From Kryptolebias marmoratus (Eukaryota > Chordata > Actinopteri > Cyprinodontiformes > Rivulidae), in assembly GCF_001649575.2 (NCBI RefSeq), contig NC_051432.1, forward strand, positions 24,223,837-24,287,836: a stretch of DNA of 64,000 nucleotides. The letters are read 5' to 3'. A program made the translations under genes and the position numbers. The notes beneath the pieces were generated by a model. That model ran no database searches and had not been told where the DNA came from. It saw nothing but the letters and a program-made list of their open reading frames with translations. This document shows, piece after piece, positions 11,450 through 22,454 of this stretch (positions within the stretch are counted from its first letter, which is position 1; every line of letters starts with the position of its first letter).

Positions 11450-11600
11450 GCAATCCTCTCTGTATGCAAAAATGGTGGCGCACCGAAGGTTGGCCAGCTC
11501 CAGGCCCTTTCAAATCAATTTGTCTGTGGAAGAGGTGAGGGCAAAGAGGCTGCATGGAAGCTTGTGCAAGATCGAGGCTGATGGGTGAAAAGCCTGAGGT
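11450..11600 (+). promoter_or_regulatory. Candidate conserved block with exon-like ATG and donor
   Basis: GC-balanced unique sequence. An ATG at 11472 in good context (AAAAATGG) opens 21 codons (MVAHRRLASSRPFQINLSVEE). They are followed in phase by a donor-like GAG|GTGAGG at 11534/11535. Without splicing the frame stops at 11586-11588. No domain is recognisable; it could be a first exon or simply a conserved non-coding element. Confidence 0.2.
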
Positions 11601-12314
11601 ATGCAGCTCTCTCCCGAAACAATGTCGCAATCTTTTATTATTTTGCATGATTTGTTGCACGTGAGAAAGCTCTCACTGAGGCCAATCAGCACAGATGCAA
11701 TTTTGTGTCATCAGAGTTTCAGCAGCATGAAAGTGGCATTACTTTTGAGTTGCTTTTAGGAGTTCACAGCCACTTCTTTTTATTACATGTTTTAAGACAC
11801 AAAGAAAAAAATATGAGTATTGACATTTTTTTATGTTTTTGGCTATTTCACCATTTGTTTACTGACATATCCTATATTTTACTACTGTCAGTCAGGAACA
11901 AAAAAGAGGCAAATCCAAACTGACCCTGGCGCTCTCAGAGGAGGATGAGACATTGATTGCAGTTGTCTCCCTTTCCCCTCTTCTCCCTGGATGCAGACAG
12001 GACGTTTTCTAAAGCACACAGGCTTGAGGGGGTCTTTGCTTGCCCGGACCAGCAATGATCAATACCTGTCACTTCTGTCTCGTCTGAACCAGAGCCCTTC
12101 TCCCCTGACCCCCTCACTCCCCGTCCTCCATTTCTGTGATGATGCTCATATAAACATGAAGAATCAGGCAAGCACCATGCACATGTGCATAAATGTTCTT
12201 TCCCACGCAAATGCACATATGTTCTTCTAAGATTGTTTATATGTAAACATGAATTTGTGCACAAATATGCAGAACACAAGAATACAAAAACACATGCAGT
12301 CATATGAACAATCA

Positions 12315-12315
12315 G

Positions 12316-12347
<32 letters not shown>

Positions 12348-12350
12348 ACA
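12315..12350. repeat. (AC)n microsatellite
   Basis: About 17 AC units with one AA interruption. Confidence 0.9.
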
Positions 12351-12639
12351 GGTCAGACAGGGCATTCAGACCCAGACACCAGTCCCTTTTCTGGGGTCAA
12401 ATCAAGAGGCCAAGGTCTACTCTCTGACCCCTGTGGCCCTTCAGACGAACACATACCATTCACACGTGAACCCACTGACCAGCCGAGACAACACAGAGGA
12501 GGGCTGTGAGGAGGGGTAGAGGGGGTTAAGAAGGGTACAATGGGGGATGGTTCAAAGAAAAAAATAATGGGTTTGACTGCAAGCATGAGTAGAAAAATGT
12601 GAATTAGTAATTGGATATGCAAATATGTCCTTTTTTTTT

Positions 12640-13070
12640 GGCATTTTTACAGTTTTGGTGATTTTAACCTTAGCATTTGTTTTTCTGATTTTAGCATTTG
12701 TTTTACTAATTTCAGCTATTGTTCTATTTCTTTTTTTGTTTTTAGCTTAGTGGTGCCAAATCGTGGTCCTGGAGGGCCACTATCCTGCATGTTTGAGGTG
12801 TTTCTCTGATGTGGCACACCTGATTTGAATGAATGAGTGATTAACAGGCTTCTGCAGGACGCAAAAACCTACAGAAGAGCAGAAAAAACAACTAACATGC
12901 AGGATAGTGACCCTCGGGGACTAGGATTGGACACCACTGTTTAGCTACTGTTCTGCTGCTTTTAGTATTTAGTTAATGTTAAGTTACTTACAGCTTTTAG
13001 CTTGTGCTCATTTTATATGTTCTGCTTGTTTTAACTTTCCAGTTTTAGCTTTGTCAGCAAAGTTCAGCAA
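12640..13070. repeat. Degenerate TTTTAGC(TA/ATT) repeat
   Basis: Recurrent units such as TTTTAGCATTTGTTTTNCT, TTTTAGCTACTGTTCTGCT and TTTTAGCTTGTGC, heavily diverged. The array is split by a hAT-like MITE at 12749-12939. A second block of the same repeat is at about 40035-40330. Confidence 0.65.
12749..12939. mobile_element. hAT-like MITE with about 45-bp terminal inverted repeats
   Basis: The left end reads AGTGGTGCCAAATCGTGG, then TCCTGGAGGGCCACTATCC and TGCATGTT. The right end is its inverse, with AACATGCAGGATAGTGACCC and TTGGACACCACT. This is a widespread fish MITE (GTCCTGGAGGGCCACTATCC ends). Flanking octamers TTTAGCTT (12741-12748) and TTTAGCTA (12940-12947) match at 7 of 8 positions, consistent with an 8-bp hAT target duplication. 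The host repeat itself is TTTAGC-rich, so that match is weak evidence. No transposase. Confidence 0.85.
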
Positions 13071-13767
13071 AGTCATTCAGCACTCAGTATTCATGCTGGA
13101 TTTTTTTCACAGAAAATGCTATTTCTTTAGTTATGTTTATTTATTTTTTTACACACTTTGCCTTTATTCAGTTTTCTCTCTTCTCCTGCTTCTGTCCTCT
13201 CTTACTCAAGAGCCCCTTGCTCTGCCCAGCCAGAGAGATAAGGAAGTGGAGGGGCCAAGTTTACCACTGCAGATAAGGTGTAATTGCAGAGTAGTAAAAA
13301 GAACTGAATAAAAAAAGAAAGGAAGCAAACGTTGGAAGACAGGAAGAGAGAGCGGACACAAAGCGATGAACTGAGCTGCTCTAGAAATGATTGATGTAAG
13401 CCAAGACGCTGGTTTTGCTGACAGCTATCGGGGAGAGGAACCTTTTGCTCGTTACAGCCACCTACTTGCAGCCCAGGATCAGTGACTGCACTCACACAAT
13501 AACAGCCAGCCTTGACCTCTTTTGATAAACAGCCACTGCAAACTAACTAGCTGAACAATCCCTTCTCTGTTGCGTGACATCACTCAGTTGGTGCTTCTGT
13601 AAACTCTGGTTCTTAACTCGGACATTGTGTTCTCACGCATAAAACCAGCTGTTCCAGTTTTCTACTTTTTTCTGTTGGTGCCATAAACCTAGAAAGCTAT
13701 TTAAATGATTGTTATCTGTTTTCATTCAGCAGAAAGAACACTCATCTTTACCATAGTTTACCCAGCT

Positions 13768-13770
<3 letters not shown>

Positions 13771-13811
<41 letters not shown>
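13771..13811. repeat. (GT)20 microsatellite
   Basis: Perfect GT run. Confidence 0.95.
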
Positions 13812-13812
<1 letters not shown>

Positions 13813-14060
13813 ATATGTTCCAACTAGTTAGACTGAAATGAACTGAATGTACAAAGGGTTTAAAATGAGGGACTGCTTGCAATGCAAGAGTGCAGAAGTT
13901 CAAGGAAAAGTGCATTTTCCTTGAACCAGGGGACAACAACAGTATGGTATGAGTGGAACATGCTTTAGGAAGAAACTGCAGTAAAGTCATGCACTCATTT
14001 ATCTTTTATCAAGCTCATTAAATCTTTCAAACATAAAAATCATAATGAAAAAAAACTAAC

Positions 14061-14570
14061 AAAGTAAAGGCCGAACATTCCTTTCAAGGAATGCGTATTG
14101 CCCGGAACATTTCATGCCACAATTTTAGACCAAGATAATCTTATGTTAATAAATGACAGAGTTGTAGCCAATTTATCAAACCTTAAAAAAGCGTTATGCA
14201 CAACCTCATGCAATATCACAAGATGTCACACTCAGAGTATGTGTTACGTTACAATGATTCTCAGCTACTACCACATCAGATTTTAGCTCAATATCTGTAC
14301 ATTTTAGCCATTCTGATTAGGCTTATTTGCTCTGGAAACTGTCTTGTATTGGATTGATTTCAAAAAGTATTCATTTGCAGATGTACATATGATGATTATT
14401 TCCTGAAAGTTTCAATAAAATCAGTACAGTGGTTTATGAAATATTTTGCTAACAGACAAACGGAGTTGACTCCACAACTGTAAACAAAGATTTTGTGTGA
14501 TCTGTTAGTGCTCAGAATATGTGTTAGGGAACAATCTCAGCAACTATTACACCAAATATCTGTTTTACCT
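14061..14570 (-). mobile_element. HX repeat copy B
   Basis: Starts AAAGTAAAGGCCGAACATTC, then CTTTCAAGGAATGCGTATTG (hairpin and asymmetric repeat, diverged) and TTTCATGCCACAATTTTAGA. It continues with family text: ATGACAGAGTTGTAGCC, AAGATGTCACACTCAGAGTA, ACTACCACATCAGATTTTAG, GATTTCAAAAAGTATTC, ATGAAATATTTTGCTAACAG. A second partial subrepeat follows to about 14570. No 5' terminus seen. Confidence 0.75.
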
Positions 14571-14841
14571 TCATTGCTTTGAAACGCTATCACTCTGCTA
14601 TCTCTTTTTACAAAAGCAACCTGTTTGTGTTTCTGTTCTGCATTCAACTTGACTAGTTTTTCATACTAAACTTATTTATCTTCATTTTCATTCATTCATC
14701 GTTTCGTTTTGACCAGCTGACATTCTTCAGCTCTTTAGAGTTCAACAGTAAAACATCAAACTGCAAGCCACATATTTTTTTTAAAGGCAAATAGTTGTAG
14801 CTGCTTTTCAACTAAAAGTTGTAAAAGCTGTGGTCTTTTAA

Positions 14842-14877
14842 ACAATATATACATACTATTTTAAAATTATATATTGT
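14842..14877. repeat. 10-bp perfect inverted repeat, AT-rich
   Basis: ACAATATATA at 14842-14851 is the exact inverse of TATATATTGT at 14868-14877, with a 16-base spacer. Could be a MITE centre or a chance AT palindrome. Confidence 0.5.
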
Positions 14878-15058
14878 CTAAAACGTTGGCCCTGCGCCTA
14901 ATGCCTGTATGTTGTTGAAAAATGTTTTCAAAAATATATTTGAAGTTTCCACATGAGTAGTCAAGTGTATGGAAGTGTCACTGAACTGCAATAATGATTT
15001 CTATGTTTTTATACAGCATTTAAAAAAAAAAAAACTACAGAAAACAATTTAATTAAAT

Positions 15059-15420
15059 TTAACTTTTTTTAGTTTCAGAGGTTGCAGCAGTAAAAAGAGA
15101 CAGCGACCTGAAGTGTGTGACTGACAGGTTTACCGTTGGTGTGTGTGACCACCAGCCCTTGCTTCCTTCCTCTCTGCTGGCCTGGGGAAGAGTGTGTGTC
15201 CTGTTGCTCTGTTCCTCCACAGTTTGTGCACATGCATGTGTGAGTATACATGTGCATGCGTGCATGTTTTTAGTCACAGTCTGTAGTGCATAGGAGGTCA
15301 GGTGAGGCTGGGTCTGGTTCCTGATTCCTGGAAGAGTGGACAGCTGCAACATGTCACAGAAATGCCATGGCATAAGATACACACACAGTAAATCACACAA
15401 ACAGAGCTCACACATCTTTT
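15059..15420. other. Non-coding stretch, no gene recognised
   Basis: A minus-strand frame of 118 codons covers this block but is cysteine- and threonine-rich, partly over CA/TG-rich sequence, and resembles no family I know. Confidence 0.4.
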
Positions 15421-15594
15421 CTCTCTGGCAGTCGTTTTTAAATTTTACTGATGTTGGCCTTTCTTGAGGGTCAACTTATTGTCAGGTAATTATTTGTTTT
15501 GTATGGAAAAAATATTTATTTACTTACTTATGCATTAGTCACTCAGAATGACAAATATCTTGCTGACAGTTGCAAACTCCCAAAAGTGCAAATA

Positions 15595-16110
15595 TGTTGA
15601 GAAATGACAAAACTGTGTTGCCAATTTGGTCAAACCTTGTAATTGTTGTGTTGACTTAGGTTGATTAGCAGTGGCAGCCATCTAGAATTGGGTTGACTCC
15701 AAATGTTAATTAGTTGTAGATGTACATTGAACGATTTCCTTTTGAGAGTTTCACTAAATTATGTTCAGTGGGTCACAAAATGTTTTGCCAACAGACAGAC
15801 TGTGTTGACTTGAACAAGTATTATCAAAGATTTAAGCAACAATCTGGTCAATGTGCAGTGCTTACAGTATGTGTTGGGAATCACTCTTGACTCTTAGCTC
15901 AATATCTCTAAAAGAGACAGAGGTAGAACCATTTTTGTGTTTCATTAGGTCTCTTGGCTGTGGTGGCCATCTTGAATGTACTTCTAGTGATTACTTTCTG
16001 ATAGTGTTGTTAAAACCCATCCAGTGGTAGATGATATAACTCTACAGACAAACAGACACACACATGCAGCAAAAAACATCATTGTCGCTTTGCCTTAAGC
16101 AGCGGGACAT
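15595..16110 (-). mobile_element. HX repeat copy C, 3' hairpin missing
   Basis: Enters the family at TTGAGAAATGACAAAACTGT and TTTGGTCAAACCTTG, and carries two subrepeats. Markers include GCAGCCATCTAGAATTGGG, TTGACTCCAAATGTTAATTA, and later TGGTGGCCATCTTGAATGTA. It finishes at CGCTTTGCCTTAAGCAGCGGG, the family 5' end on the minus strand. The hairpin end is absent. Confidence 0.7.
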
Positions 16111-16350
16111 TTAAATACGCCTCCTTCAAACCTGTTTAACATTTAGTGCTGAGTAGCTGTAATGTAAAACACATAATGTTCTTGTGCTTGACCACCTTTT
16201 AAACTCTAATCATGTGTTATCTGCCCTCCTCTTCTTCCTGTACACACACACCTATCTGTGGGGGCATTATAGCAGCTTCTTCATATACTACTATCTTCAA
16301 CAGCAGTGATAAGATACCAGGGAAGGAGGCCTGAGAGAGACCTGAGAAAG

Positions 16351-16378
16351 CACACACACTCTCACACACACACACACC
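16351..16378. repeat. Interrupted (CA)n
   Basis: CA units with a TCT interruption. Further short CA runs occur at 16551-16567 and 16598-16612. Confidence 0.85.
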
Positions 16379-16639
16379 ATAAACAGGTTGTCTGCATTGT
16401 ATCAGAGACATTGCTTTGCTGCGATGCACCGGAGGCCGCAGTCTCCTGCTCTCTTGGCTCTGTATAAATACACTGCTCATTGTTTATACAGCACGATGTG
16501 GCTTCAGGTTCCAGGGACCATCACTCTAGGTCTGGGTCAAATCGCCAGAAACACACACACACACACATTTGTAGAGGTGCACATGTGGCTGCACACATAC
16601 ACACACACATATTCAGGCTAATGCAAACCAGACTCCCTC

Positions 16640-16850
16640 CGTCCCTTTTTTCTTGGAGTGGGAGAGAGGGAGCGGCAGCAAGGAGACCGCACAGAGCTGG
16701 AGCTCGGCCAAATGGACCAGCGGAGCTTGTTTGGAAAGCTTTCAGTCAGAAAGCCACTTTTTGGCAGGGGCCCTGTGAGTGCTGCTGAGCCCTATGAAGC
16801 GGGCTGGAGCTGCTAAAATAAATAATGGTTAGAGCTGAGGAGGTAAGAGT
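16640..16850 (+). promoter_or_regulatory. GC-rich island with 34-codon small ORF and strong donor
   Basis: One of the most GC-rich, CpG-containing patches of the window (GGGAGCGGCAGCAAGGAGACC). An ATG at 16712 in good context (GCCAAATGG) opens MDQRSLFGKLSVRKPLFGRGPVSA..., 34 residues, stop TAA at 16814-16816. Within it, CCT|GTGAGTGC at about 16774 is a near-consensus donor, and GAG|GTAAGAG follows at about 16842. This could be a first exon with its promoter, a short peptide ORF, or a conserved non-coding element; no family is recognised. Confidence 0.25.
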
Positions 16851-17040
16851 TGCGGGGAAGGGGGGTATAAGGGTAGCAGAAGGAAAAAGGAGGGGAAGAA
16901 GGGGCGGGAGGTGAGGGATGGAGGGAGAGATGGCGGGGTGGGAGGGCTAGAGACCACTCCTGTAATTATATCTGTCAGTCGACACCGAGGCACTTGGACC
17001 GCCGGTGCTCATGTTTCCCCTTACTCGTTTGCTGCCACCA
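16850..17040. promoter_or_regulatory. G-run tract followed by candidate CNE
   Basis: Bases 16855-16945 hold many runs of three to six G (GGGGAAGGGGGGTATAAGGG, GGGGCGGGAGGTGAGGG), making plus-strand G-quadruplexes plausible. From about 16950 a unique block (TGTAATTATATCTGTCAGTC, ACCGCCGGTGCTCATG) has homeodomain and TGTCAG cores, typical of developmental enhancers. Inference only. Confidence 0.3.
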
Positions 17041-17524
17041 GATAGAGGGAAGGAGGGCCTCTGTGTGTCTGCATGCACATTTTTTATGGAAGCATCGGCG
17101 TGCATCTGTGAGCAGTTTTGTTTGCTCTCTGGGTGGTGTCTGAATGCACATGCTAAGATGTGCGTGAGGGTACAGCTTGACCTGTTAGGAAACAAACATC
17201 ATTCTGGGAGGGGGAGATAATGAGACGTTTTACTCCAGAGTCTGTTGATCTTTCAGGGAGCAAAGTTGCGTCCTCTTTATACACAATAAAATATAAGACA
17301 ATAAATCCAGAAAAAGATTTTCTCTTTGGTTTTAATTTAGCTGAATGCAGTCCACTAACTACCCACATGTACTCACTACACACATGTATTTTACATGTTA
17401 TGATCAAACTGCAGCCAGTTTGTTGAGTTTGTCCAGCTGGGTGGTGATGTCTAATCTGATCCATGAGCAGCAGTGGTGCAGAAGATATTCAGATTCTTCA
17501 CATCAGTAATACTTACATTTACAG

Positions 17525-17723
17525 CAGTGGTTCTCAAGCTTTCTGTGCTTTGCCTCCCTTAGGAGGAGGAACACATCTACCCTGGTCATGAATTTGCTGA
17601 ACAGGTGAGTCCACTTGCAATTTTTAGGCCTGAAAATTAAAATAAAATAAAAAAAAGGAATCCTCCCACGACCCTCCTGTCATACAACCCTCCTCCTTAT
17701 GCCCCATATTTTGAGAACTGCTG
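17525..17723. mobile_element. hAT-like MITE (CAGTGGTTCTCAA ends)
   Basis: The left end CAGTGGTTCTCAAGCTTTC pairs with the right end TTTTGAGAACTGCTG. Internal Gs and Cs (GCCTCCC, CCTCCTTATGCCCC) match the familiar 'frequent-C' fish hAT MITE. Flanking octamers ATTTACAG and CTTTACAA share TTTACA, compatible with a decayed 8-bp target duplication. Non-autonomous, no ORF. Confidence 0.8.
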
Positions 17724-17729
17724 CTTTAC

Positions 17730-20700
17730 AACAATGTAACATTTATTAAGTACAAGTAAAACATACTAAAGTATATTTAGAAGTGATATGGAATCCTTTG
17801 AACATTTAGTGATCATACTTTGCTTTGCATCATACAAAGCTATTATCCATCTTCTACTTGTCAATTCATAAAAGACCAACAACACAGTTCATATACATTT
17901 TCATCTGAATGTCTTCACAAAACTTTCAGTTTGCCTAAACACAGAGTTTATTCCCCTCTTTCAAGGAAAGTACTAATTTTAAACTGTTGTGTATTATCCA
18001 CATACAGAAGTAATAAAGTAAAAGCACAATATTTTCCTCTGGACTATACTGGTGAGGACTGAAAGAAGGAAAGACAAAAGTAAAATATGGCCAAGCTATA
18101 TCTAAAGTTCTTTGTTTATAAAAAATAAAACAAAACCATAAACTTGTTTCTATTTCAATATTAGAATTATTCACTCGTTTTTTTGTGTTTTTCTTTGTCA
18201 TGTCTTCTGAATATTACAAATGTCAGGTTTTTCGAGGAGGGGAAATGAACTTTTCAATTTTGAAATTCTTTCAACAGAGAAACCTATTTTGACCGCCAAA
18301 ATGTGTCAGATTACCATTTCTTCAACTGATCTGACCGAAAAACTAAAAACTACCCACAAACCTTTACAGGACCACGTCGTTTGGCAAAATGTGTTGACAT
18401 TACAGGAAACAATGCCGCTGAAAAGTTCTTTAACAGTTTTGACACGAAAGGTTGTTGTTTAGTAAAGAGACATGAACACAGACATACGAGCAAAAAGATT
18501 GTGTTTCAAGCGAACATTTTTCATTCAGCATATTGAAATAAATACATGAGGCTATTATTAAGTTGTTTTCTTTGACGTTTTAGCAGACTGGCAAGCCTCA
18601 TCAAAAACTTGATTTTGTTCATGAGTGAAACGTATGTAAAGTGTGTGTCTATATGCTCATTTTACATATTCCCCTGGGACTCGTCTGCAATCTTTTAATA
18701 TTTAATTGACAAAATCATACATTTCGAAGACAGAGATGTGAAGATTAAAAGAAAAAAAATGTTCAAAAGAAATGACCAGAACCAATTTAGCAGAGGAACA
18801 GGTAAGCAGAGGAAAATGTTTGGACAGCAAGGGAAGCAGTGGGAGAACAGGAAACATCCCATTACTCCAATTTTGTCATGCAAACGCGATTTTCCAAGCT
18901 TTCTAGCTGCTAATCACACCATTCTAAAGTCTAAACAACAAACTTTTGTTGGGTTACGTATGTGATGAAAAGGTAAAGCCAGATACAGACAAATCTTTTC
19001 AGTAATGAAAATGTGTTACAGTTCAAGTATTGGATTTCCATTTTTGACACCTACAAAATCAGATATAAATGAGGGGCTATGAAAATTTTGGTTAATAACT
19101 TAATTAGTTTTTAGTTATGTGTTCTAAAGAAATTTGATTAACCAGTTAAATATCTGTTTGTTAAAATCTGTATACCTGTCTGCTGTAAGTTTCATGTTTT
19201 CAGTCTCCTTCAAGGCAAAGTTGTCGATTCTTCATCGTTCTGCAATTAACTTTGTGAGCAGACAGCTTTAATATCTTCTGAAAAAAAAGGAAAAAAGAAG
19301 AGGCCTGAGTTGCTAGAATGTCCAAAAGTTGCTGAAAGACCCACAAAGGTCAGAGATGATTAATAGAGCTTTTATTTGCAGCTCACATTTGGAGATGTCT
19401 GAACAGAACAGGTGCAAGTGTTTCTGATGGTTTCAAATGTGGCTCCTTTGTCTCAGCCATGACAGTGTGACAGCGAGCAGCCAACAGAGCGTCGAGAAAA
19501 ATTAAGCTGACAACGTGTAATTCAGCTAATTATCAACTAAACTGTTCTTGTTAGAAAACAGAAAACAAGCAGCAGAGATTCACAGGAACAGTTTTCCCAT
19601 GGTTTATCTTTCTGTCTAATCTATTCTCTTTCTCCTTCTGCAGCGATCTGCCTCAGTCTCTCATCTCAACCAGGATCAGGTCCAAGGCTCTCACCCCAGA
19701 GACACAATTACCACACCAGGCTAAAGATGCCCCCCACAGTAGCCATCAAAGGCTTCCCCACTCCACATTTTCCAGGGTTGCTTTTAGTCTTTCTCTTTCC
19801 ATTTTGACTACATCCCACACTGCGGCTTCCTGCCTCCTCCATCCTCACTTGTCTTGTGTTGTTTTGTCCACCTTGACGCTTCAGATGATATGAGATTAGA
19901 GACAAAAATAAACAATAAAATGGATGCATCATTGTCAGCAAAGGTTACTTTACTGTATTGTGATTAGGCACGAGCCGTTAACTGATTTGAAGGTACACCA
20001 CAGTGCTAAAAAGTCCCAGAGTCAAAACCACTAAATCTTTCAGTCATGTTGTTTAAATGCCTTTTAATAAGATACCAGACACAAAACATTTTTTTGTTTT
20101 TTTGCTTGTTTTGTTTTCCCCTTCCTGTTGTGCAGCTCTAAGCAGCGCTCCTCCTCCCCCACCTGTTGCTCCAAACCGTCGTTCAGTTGAGTACATCAGT
20201 AGAGGCAGGAAATCACTTAAAGTTTTATATTCATCCAAAACATGACAAGGTTGATCGGTTGTGCTTTTTATCTGGTGAATAACCCAACCAGTCATATCTT
20301 GTCAACCAGAGGAGCGACACACATCTCTCTTTTTAAAGTAACGGTTTCGAAACAAACGTTTGCATCAAACTAAAACAGTTAGCATCTTAACAGCTGAAAT
20401 ATATACACAAGTACCAGTTAACTAATTAACATCAGCTTTTTTCCTTAAAAAACAAAAAAAAAAGAACAGAACAACACAAAAAAGTTAAAAAGAATAATTA
20501 CTTTTGAATTATAAACAAACTCTAAATAAGTAAAATATCTTGTTGTCTCTGGTGTTTTAGCAGACACCATATTTAAATTAAATTATGTTTTTTTTTTCCC
20601 TCTCAATAAATGCGATTGAATTAAAAATTCAGCCTTCATTGTAAATAAAAATGTTATAAATGAAAATGCTGATCACATAGGTTTAAAGTCTGACTTAACT

Positions 20701-20980
20701 GCAGGAAAAAGCTGAAACAGAGTGACTGTCAGTGTGTTCTCTCTGTCTCCTTATTTCCAGTAAATCTGTGCATTAAAATTAAAATGACTATAAATAAAGC
20801 TTTTCCCATTCTGCCGTATTTCTACATAATAATCATTAAATAATATGTGATTTTTTTAGGCAGCAAAAGTAATAATAATTGCATTTACGTTTTTAAATAA
20901 AAGAAAATCAATCAAGTGATGCATTTTTACATTTTTGTTTTAATACAGTAAAACCATGGTATTTTTGCTCAAGGTTACCA
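17730..20980. other. AT-rich non-coding stretch
   Basis: Mostly low-GC unique sequence. The frames of 75-90 codons at 17820-18062, 18220-18462 and 18738-18965 are lysine-rich chance frames. A pyrimidine tract ending CTTCTGCAG at 19643 resembles a splice acceptor followed by about 80 open codons, with no recognised domain. Poly-A and poly-T patches at 20085-20110 and 20445-20470. No transposon end recognised. Confidence 0.45.
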
Positions 20981-20984
20981 TACA

Positions 20985-21350
20985 ATCTCATGCCGGCTCA
21001 GGCCTAATTGTGATGTAAGAATTAAACAGAAGAACCCACGGAGCAGCAGACAGTCAGCAGTGGTGGTCCGGCCCAGCTGAGAGGTGTTGATTTAGCTGTA
21101 GGAAGGAGGATTTAATGGCTCATTGGTGGGTCTAGAAGGGGAAAAGGTGTGAAGCGATCAGCCCTCTCCTGCTCACTCACTCCTAGTTTTTCTTTCTCCC
21201 TCCCGCTTTTTTCTGTACCCCCCATCTCAGCCAGGAGAAAAGGCCATTGGGGCTGAACAAACAAATCACATGGCCATCAAACACTACTCACCACTGCTGC
21301 ACTGGGACTTCATTCAGACAGCGTTTTACTAGTCTCTGCTGTGCATTCAC
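20985..21350. promoter_or_regulatory. Candidate conserved non-coding elements (two blocks)
   Basis: 20990-21140 (CCGGCTCAGGCCTAATTGTG, GTTGATTTAGCTG, GATTTAATGGCTCATTGG) and 21220-21350 (AAAGGCCATTGGGGCTGAAC, AAATCACATGGCCATCAAAC) are complex, GC-balanced and free of simple repeats, separated by a short pyrimidine tract. TAAT and CCATTGG/CATTGG cores are present. Conservation is inferred from texture only. Confidence 0.3.
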
Positions 21351-21450
21351 ACACTCTGACAACACACATGCACACGAGCACACACACTTCTGAGTCTCCC
21401 CATCAACATGACAGTGATTTTACAAGTCCCCATAGTGTGAGGTCTCTTAT

Positions 21451-21467
21451 TCCCTAAGTGGCGCTAG
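21451..21467 (+). promoter_or_regulatory. CTCF-like motif
   Basis: TCCCTAAGTGGCGCTAG resembles the right half of the vertebrate CTCF consensus (CCASYAGRKGGCGCTR). A second, weaker C-rich match in the opposite orientation lies near 21889-21900. Motif-level evidence only. Confidence 0.25.
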
Positions 21468-21783
21468 AACAACATCGGCAGTGTAGCAGAGGGAGCCGAG
21501 CAAAGAGGGACAATTCAGAACTGAGCTGCTGCTGCTTGTCCTGCAGGGAGAGTTGTCAACAAAGCTCATAAAAAAAGGTTGTGAAAGTTGTAACTGCGTT
21601 TTGTAAAGGGAAGTCGATGTCAACTCCTTTTAAAGTTATGGCTCATTTAAAGAGAAGTGTGCTTAAAAGCGACGAGGATGCACCTTGCGGGACATTTAAG
21701 ATTGATGGGGAAAACTGAAAACGGTCGTTATGCCGTGTGTGCGTGTGTGTGCATCCATGTGCATCAGTGTGTGGTTTGGGAGG

Positions 21784-21803
21784 GTGTGTGTGTGTGTGTG
21801 TGT
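21784..21803. repeat. (GT)10 microsatellite
   Basis: Perfect GT run. A looser GT tract precedes it from about 21736. Confidence 0.9.
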
Positions 21804-22289
21804 AAGCCATGCCAACCTGCCTGTAACAGAAACTGTAGCTGGTGTTTTCTTTTTAAAAATGAAACTTTCACTTTCAAGTTTGCTCCTTCGCCCCCTCGGT
21901 TAGCCACTAAATGTCACTCTCCTCTCTTTAAAACAAACAAAGGCGGTTGAGTCCTGCATTAGCTGCTATTTGAAATGGCTTCAGAGGGAGCCCCTGCGAT
22001 CTTTTAAAACCGGTGCCACACACAAAACATGCAGCAACACCCCATTAGTTTTAAAAATCAAATGGAAAATATCAGAGAAAAGTCTCGGACTTGACTGGAT
22101 AATCACAGGCGTTGGATATTAAAGCACTGCTGTGGTATTATGGAGGGATGTGGGAGAGGCTAAGAGGGAGATGGAGAAAGTAGCAAAAAGGAGACAGAAA
22201 GGGGGAAAGACTGAGAGCAAAGGGCACAGACTTTGGCTCTGAGCTTTTCTAAATACCAGCTACCTCCAAACCACAGCTTTTATAAAGTT

Positions 22290-22450
22290 ATGGCCAAAGA
22301 AAAGTCTTCAATGTCAAAACTGTCAGAACAGAATCAGATGGAGCCTAAATGAGCCGCTGGCCTTCATGAAAATAAATTTTGTTTTGAATTCGCAAACAGT
22401 TGGGTTTGATCAGCTGTTTTCACATTCTGTGGAGGTTGGTCAAGTCAGAA
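22290..22450. promoter_or_regulatory. Candidate conserved non-coding element
   Basis: Unique block with GAGCCTAAATGAGCCGCTGG, CTTCATGAAAATAAATTTTG and GAATTCGCAAACAG, a mix of balanced and AT-core sequence typical of enhancers. No ORF. Confidence 0.25.
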
Positions 22451-22454
22451 TATT

